The position numbers and the translations under genes are program-made. 64,000 bases of DNA from Ambrosia x helenae (lineage: Eukaryota; Streptophyta; Magnoliopsida; Asterales; Asteraceae): NCBI GenBank assembly GCA_030844895.1, contig CM061226.1, positions 103,502,687-103,566,686 of the forward strand, written 5' to 3'. This document shows, in pieces, positions 1-10,093 of the stretch (positions within the stretch are counted from its first letter, which is position 1; every line of letters begins with the position of its first letter). The notes beneath the pieces are model-generated. The model saw only the letters and a list, made by a program, of their open reading frames with translations. It was not told the origin of the DNA and did not search any database.

Positions 1-1130
1 AACATGTAAAGCGAACCTCGCTTTCTTTCTCGAGCAAGGACAAGATTTCCCTTAACATCTTTCCACTACCTGTTCCCGAATTTAACCTCATGTCCCTGTT
101 CATCCAACTTCCCAACGGAAATCAACTGTTTCTTTAAGCTTGGAATCACACTGACATCCTTCAAAGTCCATGAACCGGCTGAAGTTACTATATCCATATC
201 ACCCATGCCCGTAACATCAAGAATATCATTGTTCGCTAGTCTTACCTTACCAAAGTCATCTTTCTTCAAATTCTGCAATGTTTCAGTGTTGTGGGTAGCG
301 TGAAATGAAGCACCAGAATCCATGATCCAGGAATCCACATAGCTTTCTACACTACAGATTAACGTGTCATCATCTGAGCAGTCAGATGCAGTGTTAACTT
401 TTTTTTTCTTGTTTCGACATTGATTCCTAAAATGTCCAACCTCTTTGCAGTTCCAACATGTTACATCACTTCGAGCCCTAGACTGACTCTTCTTCCTGTT
501 CTTGCTCCCACTACCTCTGTTTTTCTTCCTTCCTTTGCCAACATTCAGTAATTCACTTGATGATCAACCTGAATTTCTTCGTCTGACATCTTCGCCCAGA
601 ATAAAATCCCGAATCTCATCGAAAGTGAACTCGCTAGTAGAACTAGTAATCGCTGTAACAGTCCCTGGCCAACTGTCTGGCAATGATGATAACAATAGCA
701 AGGCTTGAACTTCATCTTCGAATTTAATGTCGACTGACACAAGTGTGGCTAAAATCGGATTCAACTTGTTGATGTGCTCCGTAACTGAACTGCCTTCTCT
801 GATCATCGTATTTACCAGCTCTCGAATCAGAAAAACTTTATTAGTTACCAAAGGCTTCTCATACTTGTTAGATAGGGCTAACATCATACCACTAGCTGTG
901 GTTTCCTTCATGATGTTAAATGCCACATTCTTTGATAATGCCAATGTAATAGCTGCCTTGGCTTTCTTGTCCTTAAATTCCCAAACTGCTGGTTCAATCT
1001 TTTCTGGTCTATCCCCTGATTACACAATATATAGATCTTTTTGAACCAATAACGCCTCAATCTGCATTTTCCACTAACTAAAATCCGTACCGTTAAACTT
1101 GTTGATTTGCACCTTCCCGTCTTCAGCCAT
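1..1130 (-). pseudogene. Decayed Ty1/copia gag-protease fragment
   Basis: Reading the minus strand from an ATG at 1130, the sequence encodes a Copia polyprotein N-terminus: a gag domain (about 1130-560), a CX2CX4HX4C zinc knuckle beginning CWNCKEVGHF (about 462-415), and an aspartic protease with the active-site motif DSGAS (about 320-305). It runs off the window edge before integrase. It is not functional: the gag frame carries in-frame stops at about 1052 and 1024, and the frame changes near 545-600. It belongs to the LTR at 1332-1582 and its primer-binding site. Family identity is secure from the motifs; the lineage within Copia was not determined. Confidence 0.85.
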
Positions 1131-1317
1131 GATAATCAATAACACGACTAAACGAATCTTCTCTTTTGGACTACGCAAATTTCAAAGAAAAGAAAATATT
1201 TTCTTGAACAACGAGGATCCAAACACAAAACGAAGACGATAATCGATTTCCATTACGGGTAAACGGACCAACTTCTACGACTGTCTCTTCGGTGCGTTTC
1301 GTGTTCAACGAGCCAAA

Positions 1318-1328
1318 GCTCTGATACC
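1318..1328 (-). other. Copia primer-binding site (tRNA-Met type)
   Basis: The minus strand reads GGTATCAGAGC a few bases downstream of the LTR end. This is the usual complement of the initiator tRNA-Met 3' end in plant LTR retrotransposons, and it fixes the minus-strand orientation of the element. Confidence 0.8.
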
Positions 1329-1331
1329 CGT

Positions 1332-1582
1332 TGTTAGGTATTCGCACGCGGAAGCAACACACACCCACACAAAAGATTAATTTGCAGAAAATAAACGAAC
1401 ACGAGAATACAAGGATTTACGTGGTTCGGTCGGCTGACCTACGTCCACGAGCTGCAACCAGGATACTTTTATTATTGCTTTCTGCCTCACTCGTGATGAG
1501 GAATTACAAGTACAAGATGCCTATTTATAATTATAGATTAGGGTTTACTACTTAATCCCCAATAAAACTAATAATGGGCTAA
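1332..1582 (-). mobile_element. 5' LTR (3' part) of the decayed Copia element
   Basis: The inner LTR border (minus strand ...ACCTAACA) adjoins the primer-binding site. The LTR is interrupted at 1583 by the MULE at 1592-2928, and its outer end was not recognised with certainty beyond the MULE. The opposite LTR lies outside the window. Confidence 0.6.
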
Positions 1583-1591
1583 TTAAATAAA

Positions 1592-2928
1592 GAGAGAATT
1601 ACACAAATTGTCCTTTAGTTATTACTCAAATTGCATCTTCTGTCCTTTATGGAAATTTTTCACTCCTTATGTCATTTGTTTTATACATTTGTTACACCAT
1701 TTGTCCTTTAAACCAAAGCCAGTTAAAAATCTCGGTTAAGTTGGTCACATGCCCCTCACGTGAGGGGCAAATCTGTCTTTTCACCCCTTATGTCTTCTCC
1801 CTGATTCAATCAGGGCTTCATTTTAACAATCAAACAGAAAAAAAATTTCACCCACCACCATAGTCAGCTCTTCACCCACCACCACAAATGCACCATTGCA
1901 CCTATAAACCATCATCACTTACGCACCATCACACCCGTTCAAAAAAAAAAAAAAAAAACTTACGCACCATCACACATGCAAACCATCTACAAATCACCAT
2001 CACCCGTATATAAGAAATAAAGAAAGAAAAGAATCCTTTCCATGATAATAACACTATTTAAAAGAACGTTTGAGTTCTTGCTTTTTTGCTCTGTTATACT
2101 TAAGACTCTGTTCTATTTAAAAGAACGTTTTGGTTTTCTTGAATTTTTTCTTTTAAAAAAAACCCTCAGAAAGATTCTTGTTTAAAATAATAATTAGTGA
2201 TAATTTTGATTTTAAAACAATTACTTCATCTGGGTTACCTTAAAAATCCAATCTTCATTATTTATTTTGAGTTTCTTGAAATTTTCACCATTCTTTTTTC
2301 AACAGAATCCTTTAAAGATTCCAACTTTAACAATTTTTAGTTATCAAGAAGCAAAGTCGGTGAGAAATTTTGATGGGATTTTTAAAAGGGCGTGTGATAA
2401 TAATAATAATTTTGATTCCATTCCTGTGTTAGGTGGAATCAGTGGCTGAAATTGGGGTACACAGTCATCTCATCCTCTGCCACTAAAGACAGTGGTGAAG
2501 CTATTTGATGCAGATTATGGTTGTTTAAGGGCTTTGGGTTGGTCTGGAATTGAGGTTATGGTTGGGATTCTTAATGATATGCTTGCTACTATGGCTAGTA
2601 GTATGAAAGCTGTTGTAAAATGGGTTTCAAAGAATGTTTCTGATCATGTCAATAATGGTAATGTCAAAATCAGTTTTTTTTTTGTTTGATAGTTAAAATG
2701 AAGCCCTAATTGAATCACGGGAGAAGATATAATGGGTGAAAAGACAGATTTGCCCCTCACGTGAGGGGCACGTGAGCAACTTAACCGATATTTTTAATTG
2801 GGTTTGGTTTAAAGGACAAAGGGTGTAACAAATGTATAAAACCAAGGACATAATGAGTGAAAAATTTCCTTAAAGGACAGAGGATGCAATTTGAGTAATA
2901 ACTAAAGGACAATTAGTGCAATTCTCTC
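1592..2928. mobile_element. Pack-MULE with ~195-bp terminal inverted repeats
   Basis: The ends are long inverted repeats (about 1592-1790 and 2732-2928) starting GAGAGAATT and containing the palindrome CCCCTCACGTGAGGGG. The element is flanked by a perfect 9-bp duplication TTAAATAAA (1583-1591 and 2929-2937). Long TIRs plus a 9-bp duplication are the hallmark of Mutator-like elements. No transposase is present; the interior instead carries a fragment of a host gene (2434-2673), so it is a non-autonomous Pack-MULE. It is inserted in the Copia LTR. Confidence 0.9.
2434..2673 (+). pseudogene. Captured GH17 beta-1,3-glucanase fragment
   Basis: The segment translates to VKLFDADYG, then SGIEVMVGI, then MLATMASSMKAVVKWVSKNV, which matches the N-terminal part of plant glucan endo-1,3-beta-glucosidases (glycoside hydrolase family 17). 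Those enzymes are secreted and cut callose-type glucans. The fragment lies inside the Pack-MULE. Just upstream, the codons for the mature N-terminus are disrupted: GCTGAAATTGGGG is followed directly by TACACAGTC, as if about 10 bases between two GGGG runs were lost, and a stop codon intervenes. The strand between this motif and VKLFDADYG is also shortened. No catalytic region follows, so it cannot make an enzyme. It could still act as a small-RNA source. Confidence 0.75.
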
Positions 2929-2984
2929 TTAAATAAAATGGGTCAAGTCTTCAATTTAATTAGTCTGCCACTTAATTGTTTTCT

Positions 2985-3095
2985 AATCCGAGCCCAAATC
3001 AAGGCTCCACAAAACCCAATAGAATCGAACCTAGGACTAAAAGGTCCCTAAGCCTTATACCACCTCCAAGATGTCACTAGGCTATAATGTGGGCT
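2985..3095 (-). mobile_element. tRNA-derived SINE-like segment
   Basis: On the minus strand an A-box-like stretch TAGCCTAGTGACATC (3084-3070) is followed about 40 nt later by a B-box-like stretch GGTTCGATTCT (3031-3021), the split Pol III promoter layout of tRNA-derived SINEs. The 3' tail and target duplication are not clear, so it is partial or old. Confidence 0.45.
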
Positions 3096-3099
3096 TCAC

Positions 3100-4200
3100 G
3101 TTTTATAATAGTTACAAGTTTTTTCATCTATTTCATAGGTAGCTATGGTAATATGACTTTTTGTTTATTTTTTTCCTATTTATTAATGCCGACATTAAGT
3201 GATGACGTAGAGTTTAACATATATTTTCTAATTATTTAATATAATTAACATGTTATTTCCTTGTTTTAATATAATTAATATATATATTAAAAATCCCGAC
3301 ACCAACATCTTCTCCTCCATTTGATTCTTTACACACATAAAATTTTACAAGACTCCACTTAAATGTTAAGTGACTTAATTAGGACAAATAAGGTTACAAG
3401 TAATCTAATTGAAACACTTTTGAAACTTGATTACTATTCCATGAAACATTTCCAAGCTAGACATTTAATCGAGCCCTTGGTGGCTATCATATTTTTGCAA
3501 CTAACTTTATAGATAATACACTCCATGGAATCCTCCATTTGACATAATTCATCATCCCAACATATAACTAACATTTTGCCTACCAAAATCTTCAAGTAAC
3601 AACACACATACATGACCAAAATCACCATTAGAGTTTTACTCAGTTTTACGTTGCAAATGAGCATCAACTTTATCAAAATTTGTGACGTATTTTTTTATGT
3701 AGGAAAACTTTGTAGCAAAATGGCTACTTTCTAGTAGTGAATATTACAAGGTTTTGAATGATGTCTGCATGGAGCCATGGAGGCTGCTTTGGTAGTCACT
3801 ACTCATTATTATCATGATTTATATATTGTTAGGTAAATATAAGGAAACAAGTTTAGTGCAATCACTATCATTAGCATCTTTTACTTTTGTGGAAATTGTA
3901 GTATATGTAGAATTGAATCAACCATGGCTATGAGGGTAATGGTACTATTGGAGAACACTAAAGCATCTTGAGTGGTGGTAGATGGTTAGATAATAATGCA
4001 TGTCATGATGACTGTGTCGGCTAAAATAAATTAAGCAGACCTGAGTTTGAAAGTCTAAGATTGCCATTGGGTTCATGCAAATTAATTAAGTGTCCAACGT
4101 ATATTAATAAGAGAGTTAATGGTTTAAAATTCTAGGATGTTGTTATGTTGCTTCATGCAAAGTGTACATTTGCAGTTCTTGAAATTAAAGTTCGCTATCC
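3100..4200. other. AT-rich spacer, nothing recognised
   Basis: I see no coding exon, TE terminus or tandem array. The short ORFs here have no family resemblance. Confidence 0.5.
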
Positions 4201-4221
4201 CGATTGGCAATCGCGAAGCTT

Positions 4222-4410
4222 TATTGGGGCGGGCGGGGGCGGCCGACCCCCCCGAATTTTCGTGCAGAAGTTCCGACTATATAGTATTCGTATAGAAAAT
4301 TTTGGAAATATAGGGTTTCGACCCCCCGAAACTGGTTTTCGACCCCCCGAAACTAGTGACTTCCGACCCTCCGGCGACTTCCGACCCCCCGAACCTTCGG
4401 GTCAAGCTTC
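4222..4410. repeat. GC-rich patch with repeated CGACCCCCCGAA units
   Basis: Four imperfect copies of a TTCGACCCCCCGAAACT-like unit occur between 4316 and 4405, downstream of a GGGCGGGGGCGG stretch. The unit is itself partly palindromic (TTCG...CGAA). The surrounding DNA is AT-rich, so this is probably part of a transposon; no termini were identified. Confidence 0.5.
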
Positions 4411-5320
4411 GCCACTGCCGATTGCAGACTTGGTGAAGTCCGCTAACCTATATTCAACATCCAATGATCACTCACCTACAAGCACTCTTAAAATATCTAA
4501 ACCACGCTAGTCCACTAATATATATATATAAAAGCATAAGAAATTCTAACAAAGGTACGTCAGGATCAAATTTATACATTGGTCAAAATGAACACTTCTC
4601 TTATAATATTATCTCGTCGTATAAATATAGTATTTTAAAAGAATATGTATATATAATTCATAATGCGTGATTGCGTACATGACTAGAAAATAAACCTTAT
4701 ATTTATATATATCTAAAGATTCTTAATATTTTATTAAATATCATTGTCTTTATATATAATTTTAATCCATTTAGGTGTTGCCTCTTGGGAATAAAATATT
4801 TGTGAAAAAATCAGTGTGTCATCTTATGATGTCATTGTAGTTAACGATGTTTATGTCATACTATTTGTTTGTTACGCACAAGTAAAGAATCCTTTAATTT
4901 GTCACTCTGAATTTTCTTAGAGAAAGTGATTAGGTTCTGGATTATAAATGTTTGGTGTTGACGATAAATAATTCATATAAAGGGATGTATATTACAAGAC
5001 TTATTTGATATTTCAACGTTTCATATAAATAAACACGTTTTGTTTTGCTTGATTTGTTCCTCCTTGTTTGTTGGCTTGGCTGTTTCATATATCTTTTCTA
5101 GACCTGTGTATTTTCCCAGCTTGTTGTTTGCTTCTTTAATGAATTTGGTGTTAAAAAAATATAAAAATACGTAAAACTAGAATGAAGATACACAAAGATT
5201 TGGTAACTAATTATTTACATATCATTATGGTAAAAGAATAGAAATGATTATTAATCGTTACTTAATCACCGATCAAGAAAGCCGTTTCTAACCTTTTAAA
5301 AAACAAATGTCCGATCCGGT
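4411..5320. other. AT-rich spacer, nothing recognised
   Basis: No gene, RNA or TE boundary can be supported here. Confidence 0.5.
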
Positions 5321-5323
5321 CTC

Positions 5324-5690
5324 CAAAACCTTGCTAAAAGGAACTACAAAATTATGCATTTTTGACCAAATTTAAGGTTCCCCTAAAAGGCATTGTTTTG
5401 AAAACCGGACCGGACCGGCCGGTCGGACCGGGCTCCGGGGCCTGGACCGGTCCGGTTCGGATAGTCGGACCGTTTTTGCAGCGAACCGGGGTTGAACCGG
5501 TGAACCGGCCGGTCGGACCGGATTTTTTATTTTTTTTTATTTTTTTTAATTTTTTTTTGTTTTTTGGGCCGGTTCGTCGAACCGGTCGGACCGGTCGAAC
5601 CGGTGAACCGGCCGGGGGTCCGGTTCGACGCCCGGTTCGGTTCTGAAAACCTTGCTAAAAGGAACTAAAAAATTATGCATTTTTGACCAA
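5324..5690. repeat. (ACCGG)n cluster between ~46-bp direct repeats
   Basis: The block 5400-5645 is built from ACCGG/CCGGT units and a T-rich centre and begins and ends with GAAAAC. Almost the same ~46-bp sequence, starting AAAACCTTGCTAAAAGG, lies on both sides (5324-5370 and 5647-5690). This is most likely a MITE-type insertion with a local duplication; its class is unclear. Confidence 0.5.
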
Positions 5691-5839
5691 CTTTTTAGTC
5701 GGCTAAGACTTAGCCGACACTTTTGACCGGCTTAACCAGCGTTTGAATTTTGATAATTGGTTAAATGTCCAATTAATTATAGATTTCCTCTTTCAAATAC
5801 ATATAACGCTTTTTATACGTATTAATAATATATATTTTT

Positions 5840-6126
5840 GAGTTAAATGCCAATTTCGTCCCTGAGGTAAACATTACCTGAATGCCAAATTCGTCCCAAA
5901 GGTAAGGTTGAATTTTAAATGCCAAATTCGTCCCTGAGGTAAAAAGACAACACTACCCCTGACATTAACGAGCTTTTTTAACTGGGTTAGTGAAAAGGAC
6001 GAATTTGGCAAAAAAAATCCAAACCTCAGGGAAGGAATTGCAAAAAAAAAAAAAAAAAAAAAAAAAACGTTTATACTGGAGTGGCAAACTGGCCTAAACC
6101 TCAGGGACGAAATTGGCATTTAACTC
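5840..6126. mobile_element. MULE-type MITE
   Basis: Terminal inverted repeats start GAGTTAAATGCCAATTTCGT and the element is flanked by a perfect 9-bp duplication TATATTTTT (5831-5839, 6127-6135). It is 287 bp long and non-coding, with an internal A-tract. TIRs plus a 9-bp duplication indicate Mutator mobilisation. Confidence 0.85.
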
Positions 6127-6139
6127 TATATTTTTTTTT

Positions 6140-6816
6140 TTTGAAATGTTGCACAATAATATCATACGTTCTCTTTTGTTTGAGCGTCCTCTCACTATAC
6201 TTAAAAAACATAGTTGTGTTTTGCGCATAACGCACGCAATTATAAGTATAAGTTTCTAATTATATATGTAAATAAGTAGCATGGTTGCGTTGTTATTTGT
6301 AGCGTGTGTAACTTTATGTATAATTAAGTAATATTCGTACGTAATTGTAGGAGTTTTCTAGTAGTACGTGTCCCTCCCAAGGACAAATCTCATATGCTGA
6401 TGACTTCCTATCATTTCCATGTTAAAAGATTGTTTTATAATTATCCAAGACAGACTGTACTATAAAACACACCCGCGTGGGATTGTTAATTTTATAGCCA
6501 TTTTATATTATGTTCAAAGGTCTTCTTTAAAATTAAATGCTTTCTAAATGTCTTCTTTCAATGTATATGTACCGGTTCAGCTTCCATAGATAACGTGTAC
6601 GTACCCACATATTGACCTAAGAATATCTGTTAGTGACCCGCAAGTACCATGTCGCGAGCCCCAATGTTATCCACGTGGATTGCTCGGCCCATAACAACTC
6701 CAAGTGACCGTTGCCGCGAGCGAGCCCAAGCGACCTAGGTCGCGTGAGCTAGCGAGTCAAATTTAAAAAATCTAGCCGTTGGCAGCTAGCTAACGGTCAA
6801 AAGTAATTTTAATATA
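6140..6816. other. Spacer, nothing recognised
   Basis: AT-rich with one GC-richer patch (about 6600-6760). No coding or TE structure can be supported. Confidence 0.45.
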
Positions 6817-6862
6817 CTAGCAGGAACCCAAGCGTTGTGCCGGGGTTGCTCTGTGTTTAGCT
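6817..6862 (-). mobile_element. Helitron 3' terminus
   Basis: On the minus strand a GC hairpin (arms CCCCGG/CTTGGG, imperfect) lies about 10 nt before a terminal CTAG, with host A on the outside, as in Helitron 3' ends. The element would extend toward higher coordinates; its 5' TC end was not pinned down. Confidence 0.5.
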
Positions 6863-7777
6863 ATTGCGTTTAGTCAATCACGTTGTTGGTGTTATACATT
6901 ATACACACATCCTAGATGACAAATCTTCATCTCCCTTTTTTTGCTTTACTATTTTTTTCGTTTTGTAATGTGAATTTCTTCATGGTAGCCACCGAAGCAA
7001 TCATCTTTTAATTTGTTTTTTAATAGAAAGATGCATTAATCATTTATGTTTCATGACTGTTTTATGAAAAATACATTAACGGAGCAAATAAAGATAATTC
7101 CGAATGAGTGAATGACGATTTATCGAGACAAAATTTTAAACACTACAACATAATCACTAATGAGAAGGTTACGTGAAGTACCTAGAAAAGTGTGATTAGC
7201 CTGTAAAACGTTAAGTATATGACCTACTTGCTTTCTCTTCTAACTGATTTTCAACCATTTGAATAAGCAATTTCTATCACTTGCTTTCTCTTCCAACTCA
7301 TTTTCAACAATTTGAATAAGCAATTTCTATGCTTCTGTTTTAACAACCTAGAGCATAAACACAACATATTACATTTTCTAATTAAAAAAACCAACCAAAA
7401 AATTAATAATAATGAAAATCCCTGACATTATCATGTTGATCCCTTTCAAACATCAATTAATCTTAAGTTGCATAAAAAATAATCAAAGGGTTTGATAAAG
7501 GAATTGATTTTGAAGAAAATAATTGATTTATAGAAAATTGAATGTGATTTCAATAAATCAAGTTACAAGGGTTTTGTTTAAGGATATAATGAAGCAGAAC
7601 CAAAGAGGCTTCAAAAATCAATGTAACGGTTTCAAAGGTTGAATAAGGTGTATGACTTGCATTACTCATATATACAACTAGTTTTTATCCCGGGAGCGTC
7701 CCGGGTTGAAATATCTAATATGACGTAATAAAATATCTAATATGACAACATAATTAATGACTTGCATGATTAATGAA

Positions 7778-7778
<1 letters not shown>

Positions 7779-7830
<52 letters not shown>
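7779..7830. repeat. (TTA)n microsatellite
   Basis: An uninterrupted ATT/TTA run inside Helitron copy 1 and the landing site of the adjacent MITE; the run resumes after 8107. Confidence 0.95.
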
Positions 7831-8107
7831 GAGTTAATTGCTAATTTAGTCCCTGAGGTTTGTCAAAAATTGCCACTTTCATCCAAATTTTTTTATTTGG
7901 TCAATTTAGTCCCTGTGGTTTCATTTTTTTGTCATTTTAGTCCCTGTGGTTTGTTAAAAATTGCCACTTTCATCTAAATCTTGTTAGTCCACAAGGACTA
8001 AAATGACAAAAAAATGAAACCACGGGGACTAAATTGACCAAATAAAAAGATTTGGATGAAAGTGGCAATTTTTGACAAACGTCAGGGACTAAATTTGCAA
8101 TTAACTC
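7831..8107. mobile_element. MULE-type MITE inside a Helitron
   Basis: Inverted ends GAGTTAATTGC / GCAATTAACTC continue inward as a near-complete foldback containing TTTAGTCCCTG. It is flanked by TTATTATTA on both sides, but the duplication is uninformative because it sits in a TTA microsatellite. The ends resemble those of the MITE at 5840-6126. Confidence 0.75.
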
Positions 8108-8110
8108 TTA

Positions 8111-8141
<31 letters not shown>

Positions 8142-8993
8142 TTTTAAACAAATCTCTACTATAAGCTATCATATTCTAATATAAAAAAAACGAATCTCTG
8201 CGCTGGGTATAATGTCAAATGAATTCGGAAGTTTGTAATCGATTATTCTAAAAAAAACTAACATGAAATAAGGAAAAAAAGTTATTTATTGAAATATCGA
8301 CCGCATTAGTCTAAGGGTTATGTGATGCGTTAAAAAATTCATGGGTATATGATCGGGTATATAGTTCGGGTATTTGGGTATGTGGTTTCGGGTAATTGGG
8401 TCGGGTATCACCTAATCTTAGGCCCGACCCAAACCCACAATTTTTTTTAAACTAATATCAAACCTGACACAATACATGTCGGGTTACAAAAAATAGTCGT
8501 TTTTTTCTCCGTTTTTATATAGCACTATGGTACTCGTTGGAAAGATAATAAAACGCTCGTTAATTTGGTGTAATTTTTTTATTTAAAAAATCTCGTATAT
8601 AAAAGATATTAACGTTTAAAAGTTATGGGAGGAAATATGAGAGAGAAAATAATAAAGGTTTAATATTTACATTTAGTAGATTAGGTATTTAATAGATTAA
8701 GTTAAACCATATTTAAACCATATTTAATCCTTTTTTTAATTGGTCTAGAGTTGCCACATCATATCCTATGTGGCATCTCTCAAAAGAGAGATTGCATAAG
8801 AGTATGACATGTAGGATTAATCCCTTTGCAATATATATATATATAGATATAGATTACCATTAAATATTGTACAAGAGGGCATAAAAGGAAGAAATTGAAC
8901 AAAAATTATAGATTTATACTAAGACTCTTGATATGTCATCTTAAAAAAGATATAAATTTACCTTCTTATCTATTGAGCACCCATTATACAATA

Positions 8994-8998
<5 letters not shown>

Positions 8999-9041
<43 letters not shown>
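8999..9041. repeat. (TA)n microsatellite
   Basis: A pure TA run directly upstream of the small ORF at 9101. Confidence 0.95.
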
Positions 9042-9043
<2 letters not shown>

Positions 9044-9100
9044 TGCTAGTTGATCAAAAAAATAACATCTATCAATTTTTTATCTTCCACTTGATTAAAA

Positions 9101-9487
9101 ATGGCAAACCAAAACCCCAATCCAAATCCAAATCCAATCCCGGCCCCATTAAACCGTGTGCAACCACCAATGTGGACTGTAGAGGAAGAACTCGCCTTGG
9201 TGAATTGTTATATTCACCAACAAGAGCAAGGAGATTTCGTGCGAAGCCAAACTTTTTGGCGAGCGGTTGTCACACGATTCAACCAACAAATTGGTGAAAA
9301 TAATCGTCCAATTGACGTGATATATGGAAAATATTGTTCTTTGAAGGCAAAGTGCACCATATTTGAGCATTTCTACATAAATGCGATTAACGAGAACCCG
9401 GGTTTAAACGATGATGAGTTGATTGAAGTGGCTCATAACGAATACCGAGCCATACACAATGATAACTACCTAAGGGTTGAGATTTGA
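9101..9487 (+). CDS. Harbinger-type Myb/SANT-like small protein
   Basis: This 128-aa ORF begins with an Asn-Pro repeat (residues 3-13) and then has a trihelix/Myb-like segment starting MWTVEEELALVNCYI and continuing through FWRAVVTRFNQ, VIYGKYCSLKAKC and FEHFYINAI. The pattern matches the Myb-like ORF1 proteins of plant PIF/Harbinger transposons and their domesticated relatives, many of which are mislabelled 'glutathione S-transferase T3-like' in databases. The known role of the transposon protein is DNA binding with the transposase. No transposase or TIR is seen next to it. The protein stops soon after the Myb-like region and is shorter than usual, so it may be a truncated remnant. The ATG at 9101 is preferred over the upstream overlapping frame. 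Confidence 0.6.
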   Translation: MANQNPNPNPNPIPAPLNRVQPPMWTVEEELALVNCYIHQQEQGDFVRSQTFWRAVVTRFNQQIGENNRPIDVIYGKYCSLKAKCTIFEHFYINAINENPGLNDDELIEVAHNEYRAIHNDNYLRVEI

Positions 9488-10093
9488 AGACTTATGAGAG
9501 AACGATTTCTAATATAGTCGCCTTTCTACTATTTACTTTATGTTTTAAATAATTGTTTGATGTTTATTGAACGTGATGTTATTTTATGTTTTTTAAAAAA
9601 ATTGGTTGATGTTAATGGAACGTGATGTTATTTTATGATTTTTTATGTAATGTTTATTTTAATATTGATGCAATAGAATATTTTATAAAAAAAATTACAA
9701 AAAAAAAACCCTGATAAAGTCATCGCTCACCTTGAGCCATAACAGGATCAAGGGAGGAGGATTGACACTTTAGCCAGTGCTATATCAGCGCCCAGTTGTC
9801 CTATTTTAATAGGATAAAGCTTCCGCTTAACTTGAACAGCACCGGATAGTCAAGGGATCTACCCACATATCTTACAAAATTACATTTCGCAAGCCAAAAT
9901 TTAAGAAGCACATCAACTAAATCCTAAAACAGGACCATTGGTCGTAAATGCCCTTTTGTGATGGTTTTGCGACCGCTACTTCTGTGGCGAAATTAGCAAC
10001 CGAACTAGCGACCACAATTGCAAGAGCATGTGATATGGGTAGCTAGGTTACGTTATCTCTTCAAGAACCAAAGATATATATCCATTAAAATGG
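9488..10093. other. Spacer, no gene recognised
   Basis: The section 9708-9860 is GC-richer than its surroundings and looks like an old interspersed repeat (contains CAAGGGATCTACCC), but I could not classify it. Confidence 0.4.

Larger units (their letters stand above)
7678..8847 (-). mobile_element. Non-autonomous Helitron copy 1
   Basis: The minus-strand 3' end has a perfect hairpin (CCCGGG...CCCGGG) followed by ATAAAAACTAG, and the 5' end begins TCTATATATA next to host T. Insertion between A and T without target duplication fits a Helitron. The same family occurs at 52437-53512 and 15568-16294. It hosts a MULE-MITE at 7831-8107. No Rep/helicase coding is present. Confidence 0.7.

Noticed and set aside
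5362..5646. 94-aa ORF in the ACCGG cluster
   Set aside because: Repeat translation (GPVR-type units) only.
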